Assembly: GCA_052266715.1 (NCBI GenBank)
Contig: JBQPRB010000004.1
Length of the DNA: 64,000 bases
From: Jeotgalibaca sp052266715
Lineage (GTDB): Bacteria > Bacillota > Bacilli > Lactobacillales > Aerococcaceae
Direction: 5' to 3' (one strand)
In this document: in pieces, positions 50,607 to 58,915 of the stretch
Layout of the letters: the number at the start of each line of letters is the position of its first letter
How positions within the stretch are numbered: position 1 is the first letter of the stretch
Made by a program: the position numbers and the translations under genes
The notes under the pieces: generated by a model
Told to the model about the DNA's origin: nothing
Database searches by the model: none
What the model saw: the letters and a program-made list of their open reading frames with translations, nothing else

Positions 50607-51193
50607 TTTTTATCCAAATCCAATTTCATATCGACGGCATCTTCGCCATCACCGTGATAGTAGTTTCTCTTGATACGCAAAGCTTCAAAACCCATTTTTT
50701 TATAAAGACTTTGGGCATTTTTGTTGGAAATACGTACTTCAAGACTTAAGCTGGAAACAGCTTCCTGTTTCGCCACAACTTTTAATAATTCCAAAAGCAA
50801 GCTACCAACGCCCTTTTTCTGCCAAGCGGGAGCAACTGCTATATTGGTAATATGGATATCCGTAATTTCAAAACGGCTCCCTAAAAAAGCAATTGGTTCG
50901 TTTCCATTGTATAAAATCAAATACAGCGATTTTTGACTTTTAACAATATCATTTTCCAAAGCCACAAACCCCCAAGGCGTTTTTCCTTCATAGCCTAAGC
51001 GTTCAATTTCCAATACATCAGCGATATGCTTTCTTTGGCCAATTTCCAGGCTGATTTCTTGCCCGTTAGGAAGAGTGTAGCGGTCAGATAAATAATCCGT
51101 CCGTTTAGAAAAAGATAGTTTACTTTGCAGAAGAGGACCCTCTTTTTGAAGTGAATCCATCATCGAATGGAAATGATTAATCAATTCTTTCAA
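50603..51193 (-). CDS. Second RimI-like GNAT acetyltransferase with N-terminal extension
   Basis: This protein of about 196 residues has a RimI-like GNAT domain at about 60-195 (VAPAWQKKGVGSLLLELL, SLYKKMGFEALRIKRNYY). An extra N-terminal part of about 55 residues is not known in RimI. Tandem rimI-like genes between tsaB and tsaD occur in other Lactobacillales. A TTG at 51193 is preferred, after AAAGGTGAG; GTG at 51202 is possible. It overlaps the end of tsaB by 17 bases. Its substrate is unknown. Confidence 0.82.
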   Translation of the reverse strand: MKELINHFHSMMDSLQKEGPLLQSKLSFSKRTDYLSDRYTLPNGQEISLEIGQRKHIADVLEIERLGYEGKTPWGFVALENDIVKSQKSLYLILYNGNEPIAFLGSRFEITDIHITNIAVAPAWQKKGVGSLLLELLKVVAKQEAVSSLSLEVRISNKNAQSLYKKMGFEALRIKRNYYHGDGEDAVDMKLDLDKK

Positions 51194-51902
51194 CGTACTC
51201 ACCTTTCTCTTCTCCTCTATGGGCTTTTTGCCAATTTTCTTCAGCTTCAGGTTTTTTCAAATATTCGGGAGTAAATACATGCGCGTCAACTGGTTGCTCA
51301 CCGTGAGCTAAATTTGCTAAAACGCCCGCACGAGGCAACCAGTCTTGTTGTGGGGCAAAAAATGCACGGTCTCCAAAAACGTCAGTAAGACGCTCTTTGT
51401 AAATCGGAATATCTTGCCCGATAAACAGGAGTGGTTCAGTGTTATTTTTTAAGGAGTCAAAGAAGATTTCGCTGTCGATATGATTATCTTCCTGCACTTG
51501 CACTAAAATGCCATTTTCTACATGGTAAACTCCGGTGTAGATATTTTCCCTTCTTGCATCAATTAAAGGGATGATCAGCCCTTCAAAAGCAAGTCCATTC
51601 GCTGCTAATAATTTTAAGCTGGAGACAGGAACTAGAGGCTTTTTGAGCGTCCAGGCCAGTGTTTTTGCAATAGTGGCACCGATTCGCACGCCAGTATATG
51701 AGCCGGGACCTTTCGATACCACCACTTGGTCAATATCCTTTGGCTGCCAACTTGACCCGTTCATAACCGTTTCAATAGCCGGCATCAGCTGGGTACTATG
51801 TTGCAGGTTGCCATTTCGAGTGTATTCGGAGACGACTAGACCGTTCTCAACAGTCGCGACGCTCATCGTTTGATTGGATGATTCAATGGCTAAGATTTTC
51901 AA
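51177..51902 (-). CDS. tsaB: tRNA threonylcarbamoyladenosine biosynthesis protein TsaB
   Basis: TsaB is the non-catalytic partner of TsaD. The protein of about 241 residues opens with LKILAIESSNQTMSVATV and has VVSKGPGSYTGVRIGATIAKTLA, the conserved TsaB signature. A TTG at 51902 is preferred because GGAAGGA lies eight bases before it. A GTG at 51920 overlaps that site. It leads the run tsaB-GNAT-rimI-tsaD. Confidence 0.95.
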   Translation of the reverse strand: MKILAIESSNQTMSVATVENGLVVSEYTRNGNLQHSTQLMPAIETVMNGSSWQPKDIDQVVVSKGPGSYTGVRIGATIAKTLAWTLKKPLVPVSSLKLLAANGLAFEGLIIPLIDARRENIYTGVYHVENGILVQVQEDNHIDSEIFFDSLKNNTEPLLFIGQDIPIYKERLTDVFGDRAFFAPQQDWLPRAGVLANLAHGEQPVDAHVFTPEYLKKPEAEENWQKAHRGEEKGEYVERID

Positions 51903-52081
51903 AATACTTCGTCCTTCCACGATTAGTTATTAACATTATAGCTTAACTGCCAGTAAAAATCTCTTTGCATTTTTATAAGATGTACAAGGGCTTTTATTTG
52001 CGTTACAAACCTTTTTCCTTAATAATAATATCAAAGGGAACTTGTAATCGTTCTCTCAATTTAATTTAGGAGGTTATTAAT

Positions 52082-52285
52082 ATGGCATTAGATGACAAAC
52101 TAAAAGGATTGAAAGATCAAGCTGTCGGAAAAGTGAAGGAAGAATACGGCGATGCTACCGATGACAAATCCAAGGAACTTGAAGGAAAACTGCAAAAAAA
52201 TAAAGGTAAGATGACTGAAAAAGTCGAAGAAGGCAAAGACAGAGCCCATGACAAGGTCGATGACTGGCAAGACAAAAATAGATAA
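52082..52285 (+). CDS. csbD: CsbD family stress protein
   Basis: The 67-residue, highly charged and Lys/Asp/Glu-rich protein resembles CsbD: KLKGLKDQAVGKVKEEYGDATDD is its first block. CsbD proteins rise under general stress; the mechanism is unknown. The ATG follows TTAGGAGG by eight bases. It is a single gene, directly followed by hairpin repeat copy 3. Confidence 0.85.
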   Translation: MALDDKLKGLKDQAVGKVKEEYGDATDDKSKELEGKLQKNKGKMTEKVEEGKDRAHDKVDDWQDKNR

Positions 52286-52301
52286 CATTTAAAAAATGAG
52301 A

Positions 52302-52433
52302 GTGCTCAAAAAGGCGTTTAGCCCCGAACCACTGGAACGAATAAGCACAGCATGGTCGCAGACCATCTGAGCATTATTCGTGAAGTGGCGTCGGGGCTGC
52401 CTTTTTGAGCACGTTTGCGATAAAGTATTCGTA
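52302..52433 (-). repeat. Hairpin repeat family A, copy 3
   Basis: This is the cleanest copy: a 111-bp hairpin (52302-52412) with the outer stem GTGCTCAAAAAGGC / GCCTTTTTGAGCAC perfectly paired, AGCCCCGA / TCGGGGCT, and ATGGTC / GACCAT at the tip. TATTCGTA, complement of TACGAATA, lies at 52426-52433. On the minus strand the hairpin is followed by CTCTCATTTTTT, like an intrinsic terminator. It shares flanks beyond the hairpin with copy 2 (CTTATCTATTTACGAATAC). Confidence 0.85.
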
Positions 52434-52473
52434 AATAGATAAGGGCTGGGAGTTATTTCACAGCTCCATTTTG

Positions 52474-53958
52474 TTATGCCTGGAAGTCAGCTATAAATGC
52501 TGCAAAAGCCATTTGTCCTTCTTTTGTTTGTTTGAAAACCCCAGCATCCTCCAACACTCTCTGGAATTTATGTCCGACCGCTTCTTTAAGGATTGTCGCG
52601 GCATTTTCCTTGGTTATAGTCCCTTGTTGCTTCAGTTCTTCTGCCCACTCCTGGTGGTAAGGCGCGATGTTATTGTTAGCTCCTAAAATAAAAGCTTCAA
52701 CCTCAGCTAATTCTGTTTTTAGACGTGGTGGTAAAATCGCCAACCCCAGAACTTCTATCAAGCCAATATTTTCCTTCTTGATATGCTGCACATCTGGGTG
52801 TGGATGAAAAATGCCATCAGGAAACTCTTCCGTTGTCCGATTGTTTCTTAAGACTACATCCAGTTCATAATCCGATCCGTTTCGACGGGCAATTAAAGTC
52901 ACAGCATTATGTTTTTCATCATTCGTATGTGATTTTATTTGGAGCGCTTCATTAGAATAGTTATCCCACGCCTCCATCAATTCTGAACCGGCTTGCAGGA
53001 TATCTTCCTTATCATGTGCACGTAGCCTTACTACGGATAGTGGCCAATACAGGCGTTCAGCTGTAACGTTTGAATTTGTTTTCCAGGTCCATGTGTCCAG
53101 AACTTTCGCATTCTCCATTGGAAAATGATGACGCCCCCCTTGGTAATGCTCATGTCCCAACATAGAGCCCCCGACAATTGGTAGTCCTGCATTCGATCCC
53201 ATAAAATAATGGGGAAATACCGTTGTCAATTCCATTAAGTTTTGGATGGTATGGTGACCCACATTCATGGAAATATGTTTTTTGGTAAACACGATACAAT
53301 GCTCATTATAATAAGCGTAAGGAGAATACTGGAAGCCCCAGTTTTCCCCTAAGATCGGAACACGAATGACACGATGATTCGTTCTACCCGCAATGCCAGG
53401 GCGACCTTTGTAGCCCTCATTTTCTGCACACAATTGGCATTTAGGGTAACCATCTGTACTCTTTTGGGCTTCTAAAATATCTTGTTTTGATTTTTCTGGT
53501 TTAGACAAATTAATAGTTATTATCAAATCGCCATAAGGTGATGAGACATTAAACTGCTCATTTTTTGCTATCTGGCGCGTTTTTATGTAGTCATTATCGC
53601 GACACAATTGGTAAAACTCGTCGGTTGCACGCATTGGGGCTTCCTGATAGCAGTCCCAAAAATCTTTATTTAAAGTAGATGGTAAGGGCGTCAAGATATC
53701 CATAATTTGCGCTTCAAATTCATCTCGCCCCCGTTGTGTATCGGCAATAATTTTTTGTTCTGTTGCATAATCTACTAACCGGTCCATTGAATCCAATAGT
53801 TTCGGTAAGGGAATGGATGGTGTTACATCTGTATTAAAATGGTCTAAATGTAATAGTTGTAAGAGGCGGTTAACCGCATAATAATAATCTAAAACATGGA
53901 TGCGATGAATCGCAGAACCTTTCGTTACAAAATCCTGAATTATTTGATCAATACTCAA
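52474..53958 (-). CDS. galT: UDP-glucose--hexose-1-phosphate uridylyltransferase
   Basis: GalT swaps UMP between UDP-glucose and galactose-1-phosphate in the Leloir pathway. The 494-residue protein is the Firmicutes long type (GalT class 2), with SPYAYYNEHCIVF and GGSMLGHEHYQGGRH, which holds the active-site histidines. No galK, galE or galM is adjacent, so it is an orphan here; galU at 3.8 kb could supply UDP-glucose. An extended -10 TGC-TATGAT lies about 55 bp upstream. Confidence 0.94.
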   Translation of the reverse strand: MSIDQIIQDFVTKGSAIHRIHVLDYYYAVNRLLQLLHLDHFNTDVTPSIPLPKLLDSMDRLVDYATEQKIIADTQRGRDEFEAQIMDILTPLPSTLNKDFWDCYQEAPMRATDEFYQLCRDNDYIKTRQIAKNEQFNVSSPYGDLIITINLSKPEKSKQDILEAQKSTDGYPKCQLCAENEGYKGRPGIAGRTNHRVIRVPILGENWGFQYSPYAYYNEHCIVFTKKHISMNVGHHTIQNLMELTTVFPHYFMGSNAGLPIVGGSMLGHEHYQGGRHHFPMENAKVLDTWTWKTNSNVTAERLYWPLSVVRLRAHDKEDILQAGSELMEAWDNYSNEALQIKSHTNDEKHNAVTLIARRNGSDYELDVVLRNNRTTEEFPDGIFHPHPDVQHIKKENIGLIEVLGLAILPPRLKTELAEVEAFILGANNNIAPYHQEWAEELKQQGTITKENAATILKEAVGHKFQRVLEDAGVFKQTKEGQMAFAAFIADFQA

Positions 53959-54024
53959 AAAAAGCCCTCTTTTCTCGATTGTTTTTTAAAAAGGTCCCCT
54001 TCATCATAGCATAATCCGGTTAAA

Positions 54025-54053
54025 TTGACTCTTTTCTAACATCATGTTACAAT
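54025..54053 (+). promoter_or_regulatory. Promoter of the alpha/beta hydrolase gene
   Basis: The plus strand has -35 TTGACT (54025-54030), 17-bp spacer and -10 TACAAT (54048-54053), 53 bp before the start codon. It is divergent from galT. Confidence 0.75.
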
Positions 54054-54106
54054 TGATTCGAATTTGAAATATACAAATTAAAGACATCTTGAAGGAGCGG
54101 AAAATA

Positions 54107-54718
54107 TTGATCTATGAACACATATATAAGCCCGGTAAAATCAATCATCCAACTTTCCTTGTTTTACATGGGACAGGTGGAAATGAAAATGATTTAATAC
54201 CCCTTGTTAACTACATTGATCCTGATGCCGGCATTTTAAGCGTACGCGGGAATGTATCCGAAAATGGGATGAATCGTTATTTCCGTCGGTTAGCGGAGGG
54301 AGTTTTTGACAAAGAAGATTTGGAAAAACGTACCCATGACCTGTATGATTTTTTACAAACCGCCAGCGAAGAATACAAATTTGATAAGGCCAACGTGATT
54401 GCTTTAGGATACTCAAATGGTGCAAACATCGCTGCTAGTATGTTATACTTCTACGAAGATACCTTTAAGGGTGCCATCCTTCACCATCCGATGACTCCTT
54501 TTGAAGAGCGCGACATGAAAACTATCCAAGATTTGCCTGTTTTTATTGGCGCTGGAAACAACGATCCAATCTGTCCACCGGAAAACACACGTGCATTAAT
54601 TACGCAGTTGGAGAAAGCAGGAAGTAAAGTTACCACCGACTGGGGTAACGCAGGTCATTCTTTGACACAAAACGAGTTGGATGCTGCAAAATCTTGGTAT
54701 AACAGCCAATTTGCATAA
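54107..54718 (+). CDS. Alpha/beta hydrolase (carboxylesterase / phospholipase-like)
   Basis: The protein of about 203 residues shows LVLHGTGGNEND (oxyanion region), the nucleophile elbow GYSNGA, aspartate in NDPICP and histidine in NAGHSL, the full catalytic triad. It resembles the YodD/MhqD group of small esterases; the substrate is unknown. TTG at 54107 is preferred with AAGGAGCGG six bases before it. The longer frame to 54089 would place that site inside the gene. It is probably co-transcribed with the DUF896 gene 57 bp later. Confidence 0.88.
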   Translation: MIYEHIYKPGKINHPTFLVLHGTGGNENDLIPLVNYIDPDAGILSVRGNVSENGMNRYFRRLAEGVFDKEDLEKRTHDLYDFLQTASEEYKFDKANVIALGYSNGANIAASMLYFYEDTFKGAILHHPMTPFEERDMKTIQDLPVFIGAGNNDPICPPENTRALITQLEKAGSKVTTDWGNAGHSLTQNELDAAKSWYNSQFA

Positions 54719-54775
54719 ACTCATTCCCCACTTCCTTTCTCCACATTTTAATTTAGAACGAAAGGAACATGCTTC

Positions 54776-55078
54776 ATGGATAAATTATTAAAACGCATCA
54801 ATGAACTGGCAAGAAAATCAAAAACAGAAATTGGTTTGACTGCTGAAGAAAAAATCGAACAAAAAGAATTACGTCAACAATATATCAAAAACTTCCGTGG
54901 CTCTTTGAATGAAATCCTATTGAATTCAACCGTTTATGATCCTGAAGGAACAGATGTAACGCCCGAAAAGCTTAAGCAAGCACAACGTCAACAAAGTCTT
55001 GAAAAAGCACAAGAAATTTTGGCTAGTCGTAACATTACGTTCCTTGATGATGGCACCATTACAAAAAAAGAGGATTAA
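54776..55078 (+). CDS. DUF896 protein (YnzC/YozD-like)
   Basis: The protein is 100 residues, somewhat longer than the usual 75-85. Its first half (MDKLLKRINELARKSKTEIGLTAEE) and the following QKELRQQYIKNFRGSL are the DUF896 pattern of a small helical protein. In Bacillus such proteins have been linked to the SOS cluster, but no function is established. The C-terminal extension (RQQSLEKAQEILASRNITFLDDGTI) is extra. It is followed by a terminator. Confidence 0.87.
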   Translation: MDKLLKRINELARKSKTEIGLTAEEKIEQKELRQQYIKNFRGSLNEILLNSTVYDPEGTDVTPEKLKQAQRQQSLEKAQEILASRNITFLDDGTITKKED

Positions 55079-55081
55079 ATA

Positions 55082-55125
55082 AAAAAACAGACAGGTCACC
55101 CTAATCCGGTGCCCTGTCTGTTTTT
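55082..55125. terminator. Bidirectional terminator between DUF896 and proS
   Basis: The stem AAAAACAGACAGG.CACC / GGTG.CCTGTCTGTTTTT is flanked by A and T runs between converging genes. Confidence 0.94.
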
Positions 55126-55130
55126 TATTG

Positions 55131-56570
55131 TTAGTAAGCTCTTGCCAACCAAACGGTATGTTTTGCTGGTTTACCTGATACGATACATGTTTCTTTTTCC
55201 ACTTCTGGATTGAAAGGAATATTTCGAGTAGTAAAGCCAGTTTCTTCTTTGATCTTAGCTTCTGTTTCTTCCGTTCCATCCCAACCAGCCAAGACGAATC
55301 CTGGTGTTTCTCCAGCAGCACGTTTTTCTTCAATATGTTGTTTCAATTCATCTAGTGTGTTGATATGTGTGTATTCATGTTGTTTACGATTGTTGCGCGC
55401 AGTTTCCAGAAGACGAACTTGCATTTCTGATAAAGCCGTTTGGATATAGTCCACAATGCCATCAAGGCCAACTGCTTCTTTGCCATCCAAATCTCGCATT
55501 TTAATCATAACTTGATTATTTTCCATATCACGTGGTCCAAATTCAACACGCATTGGCACGCCACGAAGTTCCCATTCGTTGAACTTGAAGCCTGGAGAAT
55601 TGTCGCTATCGTCGATTAATGCTCGAATTCCTGCAGCATTCAATTCTTTCAACAGAACTTCCAAACGTTCAACGATTTCTGGTTTTTTCTTCCAAGGTCC
55701 AACTGGAACCAAAACAACTTGTTTAGCTGCTACTGCTGGCGGCAATACCAATCCTTGTTCATCGCCGTGGACCATGATTGTTGCACCGATTAGACGAGTT
55801 GAAACTCCCCAAGATGTCGTATGGGCCAGAACGTGTTCGTTATCGCGGTTCAAATATTTAATGTCGAATGCTTCAGCAAATTTCGTGCCCATGTAATGAG
55901 AAGTCCCCGCCTGAACAGCTTTTCCATCTTTCATCATTGCTTCAACAGAGAATGTATCCACTGCTCCAGCAAAACGCTCAGAAGGTGTTTTTTGACCTTC
56001 ATAAACTGGGATTGCCAACACGCTTTCGATGACTTCTTTGTAAACTTGCAACATTTTCATGGTGCGTTCACGTGCAGAAGTTTCATCTTCATGCGCCGTA
56101 TGGCCTTCTTGCCACAAGAATTCTGATGTACGTAAGAATGGTAAAGTTTTCTTTTCCCAACGGAATACGTTAGCCCATTGGTTGATTTCCATTGGTAAAT
56201 CGCGGTAAGAATTGATCCAGTCACTGAAGGCTGTCCCAATCATCGTTTCGGAAGTCGGACGCAATGCCAAACGTTCTTCTAACTTTTCACCTGCTGCTTC
56301 TGTTACCCAAGGTAGTTCTGGCGAGAATCCTTCGATATGATCTTTTTCCTTAGTAAAAAACGACTCAGGAATCAACATTGGGAAGTAAGCATTACGAATG
56401 CCTTCTTCTTTAAATCGGCCGTTAAACGCCTCTTGGATGTGTTCCCAAATCTCATAGCCATCTGGCTTGAAAATAATACAACCACGAACTGGTGAATAAT
56501 CCATCAAGTTTGCTTGCTTGATTGTTTGAATATACCACGCTGAAAAATCTTCTTTTTGTAAATTACTCAT
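55131..56570 (-). CDS. proS: Prolyl-tRNA synthetase, archaeal/eukaryotic-like type without insertion domain
   Basis: ProRS charges tRNA-Pro. The 479-residue enzyme has the class II motifs YFPMLIPESF, LRPTSETMIGTAFSDWI and FRWEKKTLPFLRTSEFLWQEGHTAH. It lacks the ~180-residue editing insertion of the bacterial-type ProRS and ends with a tyrosine, as the archaeal/eukaryotic-like form does (C-terminal ARAY). A T-box leader controls it. Whether the canonical bacterial ProRS also exists in the genome cannot be told from here. The start ATG at 56570 follows AAAGGAGTAC. Confidence 0.94.
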   Translation of the reverse strand: MSNLQKEDFSAWYIQTIKQANLMDYSPVRGCIIFKPDGYEIWEHIQEAFNGRFKEEGIRNAYFPMLIPESFFTKEKDHIEGFSPELPWVTEAAGEKLEERLALRPTSETMIGTAFSDWINSYRDLPMEINQWANVFRWEKKTLPFLRTSEFLWQEGHTAHEDETSARERTMKMLQVYKEVIESVLAIPVYEGQKTPSERFAGAVDTFSVEAMMKDGKAVQAGTSHYMGTKFAEAFDIKYLNRDNEHVLAHTTSWGVSTRLIGATIMVHGDEQGLVLPPAVAAKQVVLVPVGPWKKKPEIVERLEVLLKELNAAGIRALIDDSDNSPGFKFNEWELRGVPMRVEFGPRDMENNQVMIKMRDLDGKEAVGLDGIVDYIQTALSEMQVRLLETARNNRKQHEYTHINTLDELKQHIEEKRAAGETPGFVLAGWDGTEETEAKIKEETGFTTRNIPFNPEVEKETCIVSGKPAKHTVWLARAY

Positions 56571-56862
56571 TTGTGTACTCCTTTATTTTTAATTCAAAAA
56601 AAATAAGCATACTCATCCTTCCTTAAGGACGAAATATACTTTACTCCGCGGTACCACCTTGTTTGGCTTTATTTCTGAAAGCCCCACTCTGTCCTGATAA
56701 CGGCAGACCACCGATCATACTGCGGAAAATCCCATTGGTAGGTTCAATACTACATTAGGTGCTCTTCTTCCAGCCTTGGAAAAGCTCTCTTTAACCATGT
56801 ACGTATTTACTGGTCCAGTTTGTATGCATTCCTATTGTAAGTGAAAAAGTTCCTGAATTCAA
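56571..56862 (-). promoter_or_regulatory. T-box riboswitch and promoter of proS
   Basis: The T-box core AAGGTGGTACCGCGGAGT lies at 56643-56660 on the minus strand, upstream of proS. It is followed by a terminator hairpin (56604-56641) with eight T (56596-56603). The promoter is -35 TTGAAT (56857-56862), 17-bp spacer, -10 TACAAT (56834-56839), so the leader is about 255 nt. In GAACCTACC (56737-56745) a CCT proline codon followed by A is a reasonable specifier. Uncharged tRNA-Pro would stabilise the antiterminator and allow proS expression. This fills the gap between proS and the GNAT gene. Confidence 0.92.
56596..56641 (-). terminator. Conditional terminator of the proS T-box
   Basis: The stem AAGTATA..TCGTCCTT with AAGGATGAGTATGCTT is followed by eight T on the minus strand. 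It competes with the antiterminator formed by the T-box sequence just upstream. Confidence 0.85.
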
Positions 56863-56872
56863 TCCTTTCTTT

Positions 56873-57421
56873 TCAGGAGTCATATTCTGATTTTAAAATA
56901 CCATAAAAAATATCGGTCACTGATTTACCTTTGTGGATACGATTATGCCTCGCAACCCCTTCTTTTTTCATTCCCAATCGCCGCATTAAACGGCCTGATG
57001 CAGGGTTATCTTTATCATACATCGCATATACTTTTTCCAACTGTAACTTTTCAAAAGCAAGCTCTAAGATTGCCCCACACGCTTCAGTCATGTAGCCGTT
57101 CCCCCAGTAATGGCGGCTCAAAGCATAGCCGATTTCCCCTTTTTTATTAGCTTCATCAACCCGAATATCAATGGTTCCAATCATTTTTCCTTCACTTCTT
57201 AATTCGATGGCATATTTGCCAATCGGATTTGCTAAAAAGAAGATCCCAATTGTTTCTTCTGTATCTTTAATTGTTTGATGCCTTTCAAAAACATACCGGG
57301 TTGTTTCCTCATCAGATGCATAATCAAACATATCCGGTGCATCTTCCAAGGTGACGGGGCGCAATATAAGGCGCTCACTTTCAATCTTCTTGTTTTTAAT
57401 CAATTCCAAGTTCACTACCAT
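56873..57421 (-). CDS. GNAT-family acetyltransferase (RimJ/RimL-like)
   Basis: The 182-residue protein begins SERLILRPVTLEDAPDMFDYASD, typical of RimJ/RimL-like acetyltransferases, and has IGYALSRHYWGNGYMTEA as acetyl-CoA loop and NPASGRLMRRLGMKKEG. Its substrate is unknown. It overlaps its upstream neighbour by seven bases, so both are co-transcribed. Confidence 0.9.
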   Translation of the reverse strand: MVVNLELIKNKKIESERLILRPVTLEDAPDMFDYASDEETTRYVFERHQTIKDTEETIGIFFLANPIGKYAIELRSEGKMIGTIDIRVDEANKKGEIGYALSRHYWGNGYMTEACGAILELAFEKLQLEKVYAMYDKDNPASGRLMRRLGMKKEGVARHNRIHKGKSVTDIFYGILKSEYDS

Positions 57422-57867
57422 TCATTCGCCACCACCTTCTCTTCTAATCTGCGGATGCCCGCCATAAATCGGGACATATTTTCTTTGTGCCAAGCCATTC
57501 CAATTACGACTTTACTTAATTTGACCGTCAGTTGTTGATCTTCCCCGGTAAAAGATACACTATTCATCATTCTTCCTTCTTTAACATAAACATCAACCAA
57601 CTCTTCACGGGGAATAAAAATAGGCGCTAATTTTTTATCTATTTTCCCTGTGATTTTATGCAATGGAATCAGTACAACTCGTTCTTCCTCTAAAGCCATT
57701 ACAAAATAAGCACCACTGATTAGCGTGGCATAAGCGCCTAACAATAAAAATTGCCCCGTTGTGGGCATTACCTGAGCATAGACAAGTGTTTGTTTTATTT
57801 GTGGATTCAACAAATCGTATTCCGATAAATGTTGATAGATTTCTTCAACCTTTAATACCAAAGCCAT
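57415..57867 (-). CDS. Hypothetical protein, PH-like fold suspected
   Basis: This 150-residue protein was not recognised firmly. It starts MALVLKVEEIYQHLSEY, is soluble apart from a hydrophobic stretch LLLGAYATLISGAYFVMAL at about 46-64, and is rich in predicted beta strands (RVVLIPLHKITGKIDK, SVSFTGEDQQLTVKLSKVV). Such a pattern resembles bacterial PH-domain proteins. The ATG at 57867 is chosen, eight bases after GGAG; a GTG nine bases earlier is too close to it. It is transcribed with the GNAT gene. Confidence 0.7.
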   Translation of the reverse strand: MALVLKVEEIYQHLSEYDLLNPQIKQTLVYAQVMPTTGQFLLLGAYATLISGAYFVMALEEERVVLIPLHKITGKIDKKLAPIFIPREELVDVYVKEGRMMNSVSFTGEDQQLTVKLSKVVIGMAWHKENMSRFMAGIRRLEEKVVANEW

Positions 57868-58030
57868 TTCAATCACTCCTTCACGTATTATTTTTTTAGT
57901 TTACTAAAATCATTATAAAATTGCGAAGGAAATCCTTTGCGAAATGGAAAACCCTTTCATTATTTGACTATTTAAGTTAGAATTAAATTAGATTAATAGC
58001 TCGTTTTAAAAAGAAAGGGAGTCGAGAAAT

Positions 58031-58465
58031 ATGAGAAGCGAATACAAAAACATTTTGGTGCCGGTTGATGGGTCCGAACAAGCTGAACACTCTTTCAAAA
58101 CCGCAGTAGAAATTGCTAAACGTAATAATGCCAAGCTTCATATTTTGTACGTTGTTGACACACGAAACGTAAGTTTATCCCCTGAGTATCAACCTGTTAC
58201 CACAGGCGTTACCGATCACATTGACAAACAATTTATCGAAGAAATGGCTAAATATGCGACAGACGCAGGGGTCACTGAGGTACAAAAAACAGTCACTAAC
58301 GGAAATCCGCTAACCTTGATTTCGGAGGCATTTCCAAAAGAATTCGATATCGACTTGATTGTGATAGGCGCTACAGGTAAAGGCGCAATCACACGAGCAC
58401 TTGTAGGTTCTGTATCCCAACATGTCGTCAAACATGCACCATGCGATGTACTGGTTGCACGCTAA
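58031..58465 (+). CDS. Universal stress protein UspA family
   Basis: The 144-residue protein has KNILVPVDGSEQAEHSF at the start and the ATP-binding motif VIGATGKGAITRALVGSVSQHVVKHAPCDVLV at the C-terminus (G-x2-G-x9-G-S). Usp proteins bind ATP or AMP and help survival under stress. It stands alone with an AAAGAAAGGGAGTCG ribosome binding site. Confidence 0.95.
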   Translation: MRSEYKNILVPVDGSEQAEHSFKTAVEIAKRNNAKLHILYVVDTRNVSLSPEYQPVTTGVTDHIDKQFIEEMAKYATDAGVTEVQKTVTNGNPLTLISEAFPKEFDIDLIVIGATGKGAITRALVGSVSQHVVKHAPCDVLVAR

Positions 58466-58488
58466 GTAGCACTATTTGTTAATTAAAA

Positions 58489-58523
58489 TAGGCCCTATCA
58501 TCAAATGATGGTAGGGTCTTTTC
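58489..58523. terminator. Bidirectional terminator after the Usp gene
   Basis: The stem GCCCTA.CATC / GATG.TAGGGT with an AAAT loop and a T4 tail lies between converging genes. Confidence 0.85.
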
Positions 58524-58524
58524 C

Positions 58525-58803
58525 TTATTGAATATAATGAATTTCGAAGATTTCAATCTCATATTTTTCTTCGATTTCCGCGATTATAGTATCAACAATC
58601 TGTTGGGCTACAATGGGTGAAGCATTAGCTACCGCAATTCCTATTTTGGAAACATTTAGCATATCTTGTTCGCCAACTTCAGCAACGCTTACATTATAGC
58701 GGTTATGTACACGCGCAAGAATTGATTTTACCGTACTTCTTTTGTCTTTCAATGAGTACGCATCGAATATTTTGAAAGAAACTTCTACATTAGTGAATGC
58801 CAT
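58525..58803 (-). CDS. ylxP: DUF503 protein, YlxP-like
   Basis: The 92-residue protein matches DUF503: AYSLKDKRSTVKSILARVHNRYNVSVAEV is the central block. YlxP is found near rbfA and infB in Bacillus and was proposed to act in translation, but no function is proven. Here it is a single gene away from that cluster. Confidence 0.9.
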   Translation of the reverse strand: MAFTNVEVSFKIFDAYSLKDKRSTVKSILARVHNRYNVSVAEVGEQDMLNVSKIGIAVANASPIVAQQIVDTIIAEIEEKYEIEIFEIHYIQ

Positions 58804-58915
58804 AATATCCTCTCCATTTAAGTATTTATTGTTGACGTTTTACTTTGGAGTTGTTACAGTTATCTAGTAACGAATAACATTACATCTAGTTTTAAAAACC
58901 AGATAGCCAAAAGAG

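Noticed and set aside
54926..55333. 135-codon frame across the DUF896-proS junction
   Set aside because: It crosses a strong bidirectional terminator and overlaps conserved genes on both sides.
55821..56126. Open frame antisense to proS
   Set aside because: It overlaps a clearly conserved ProRS catalytic domain on the other strand.
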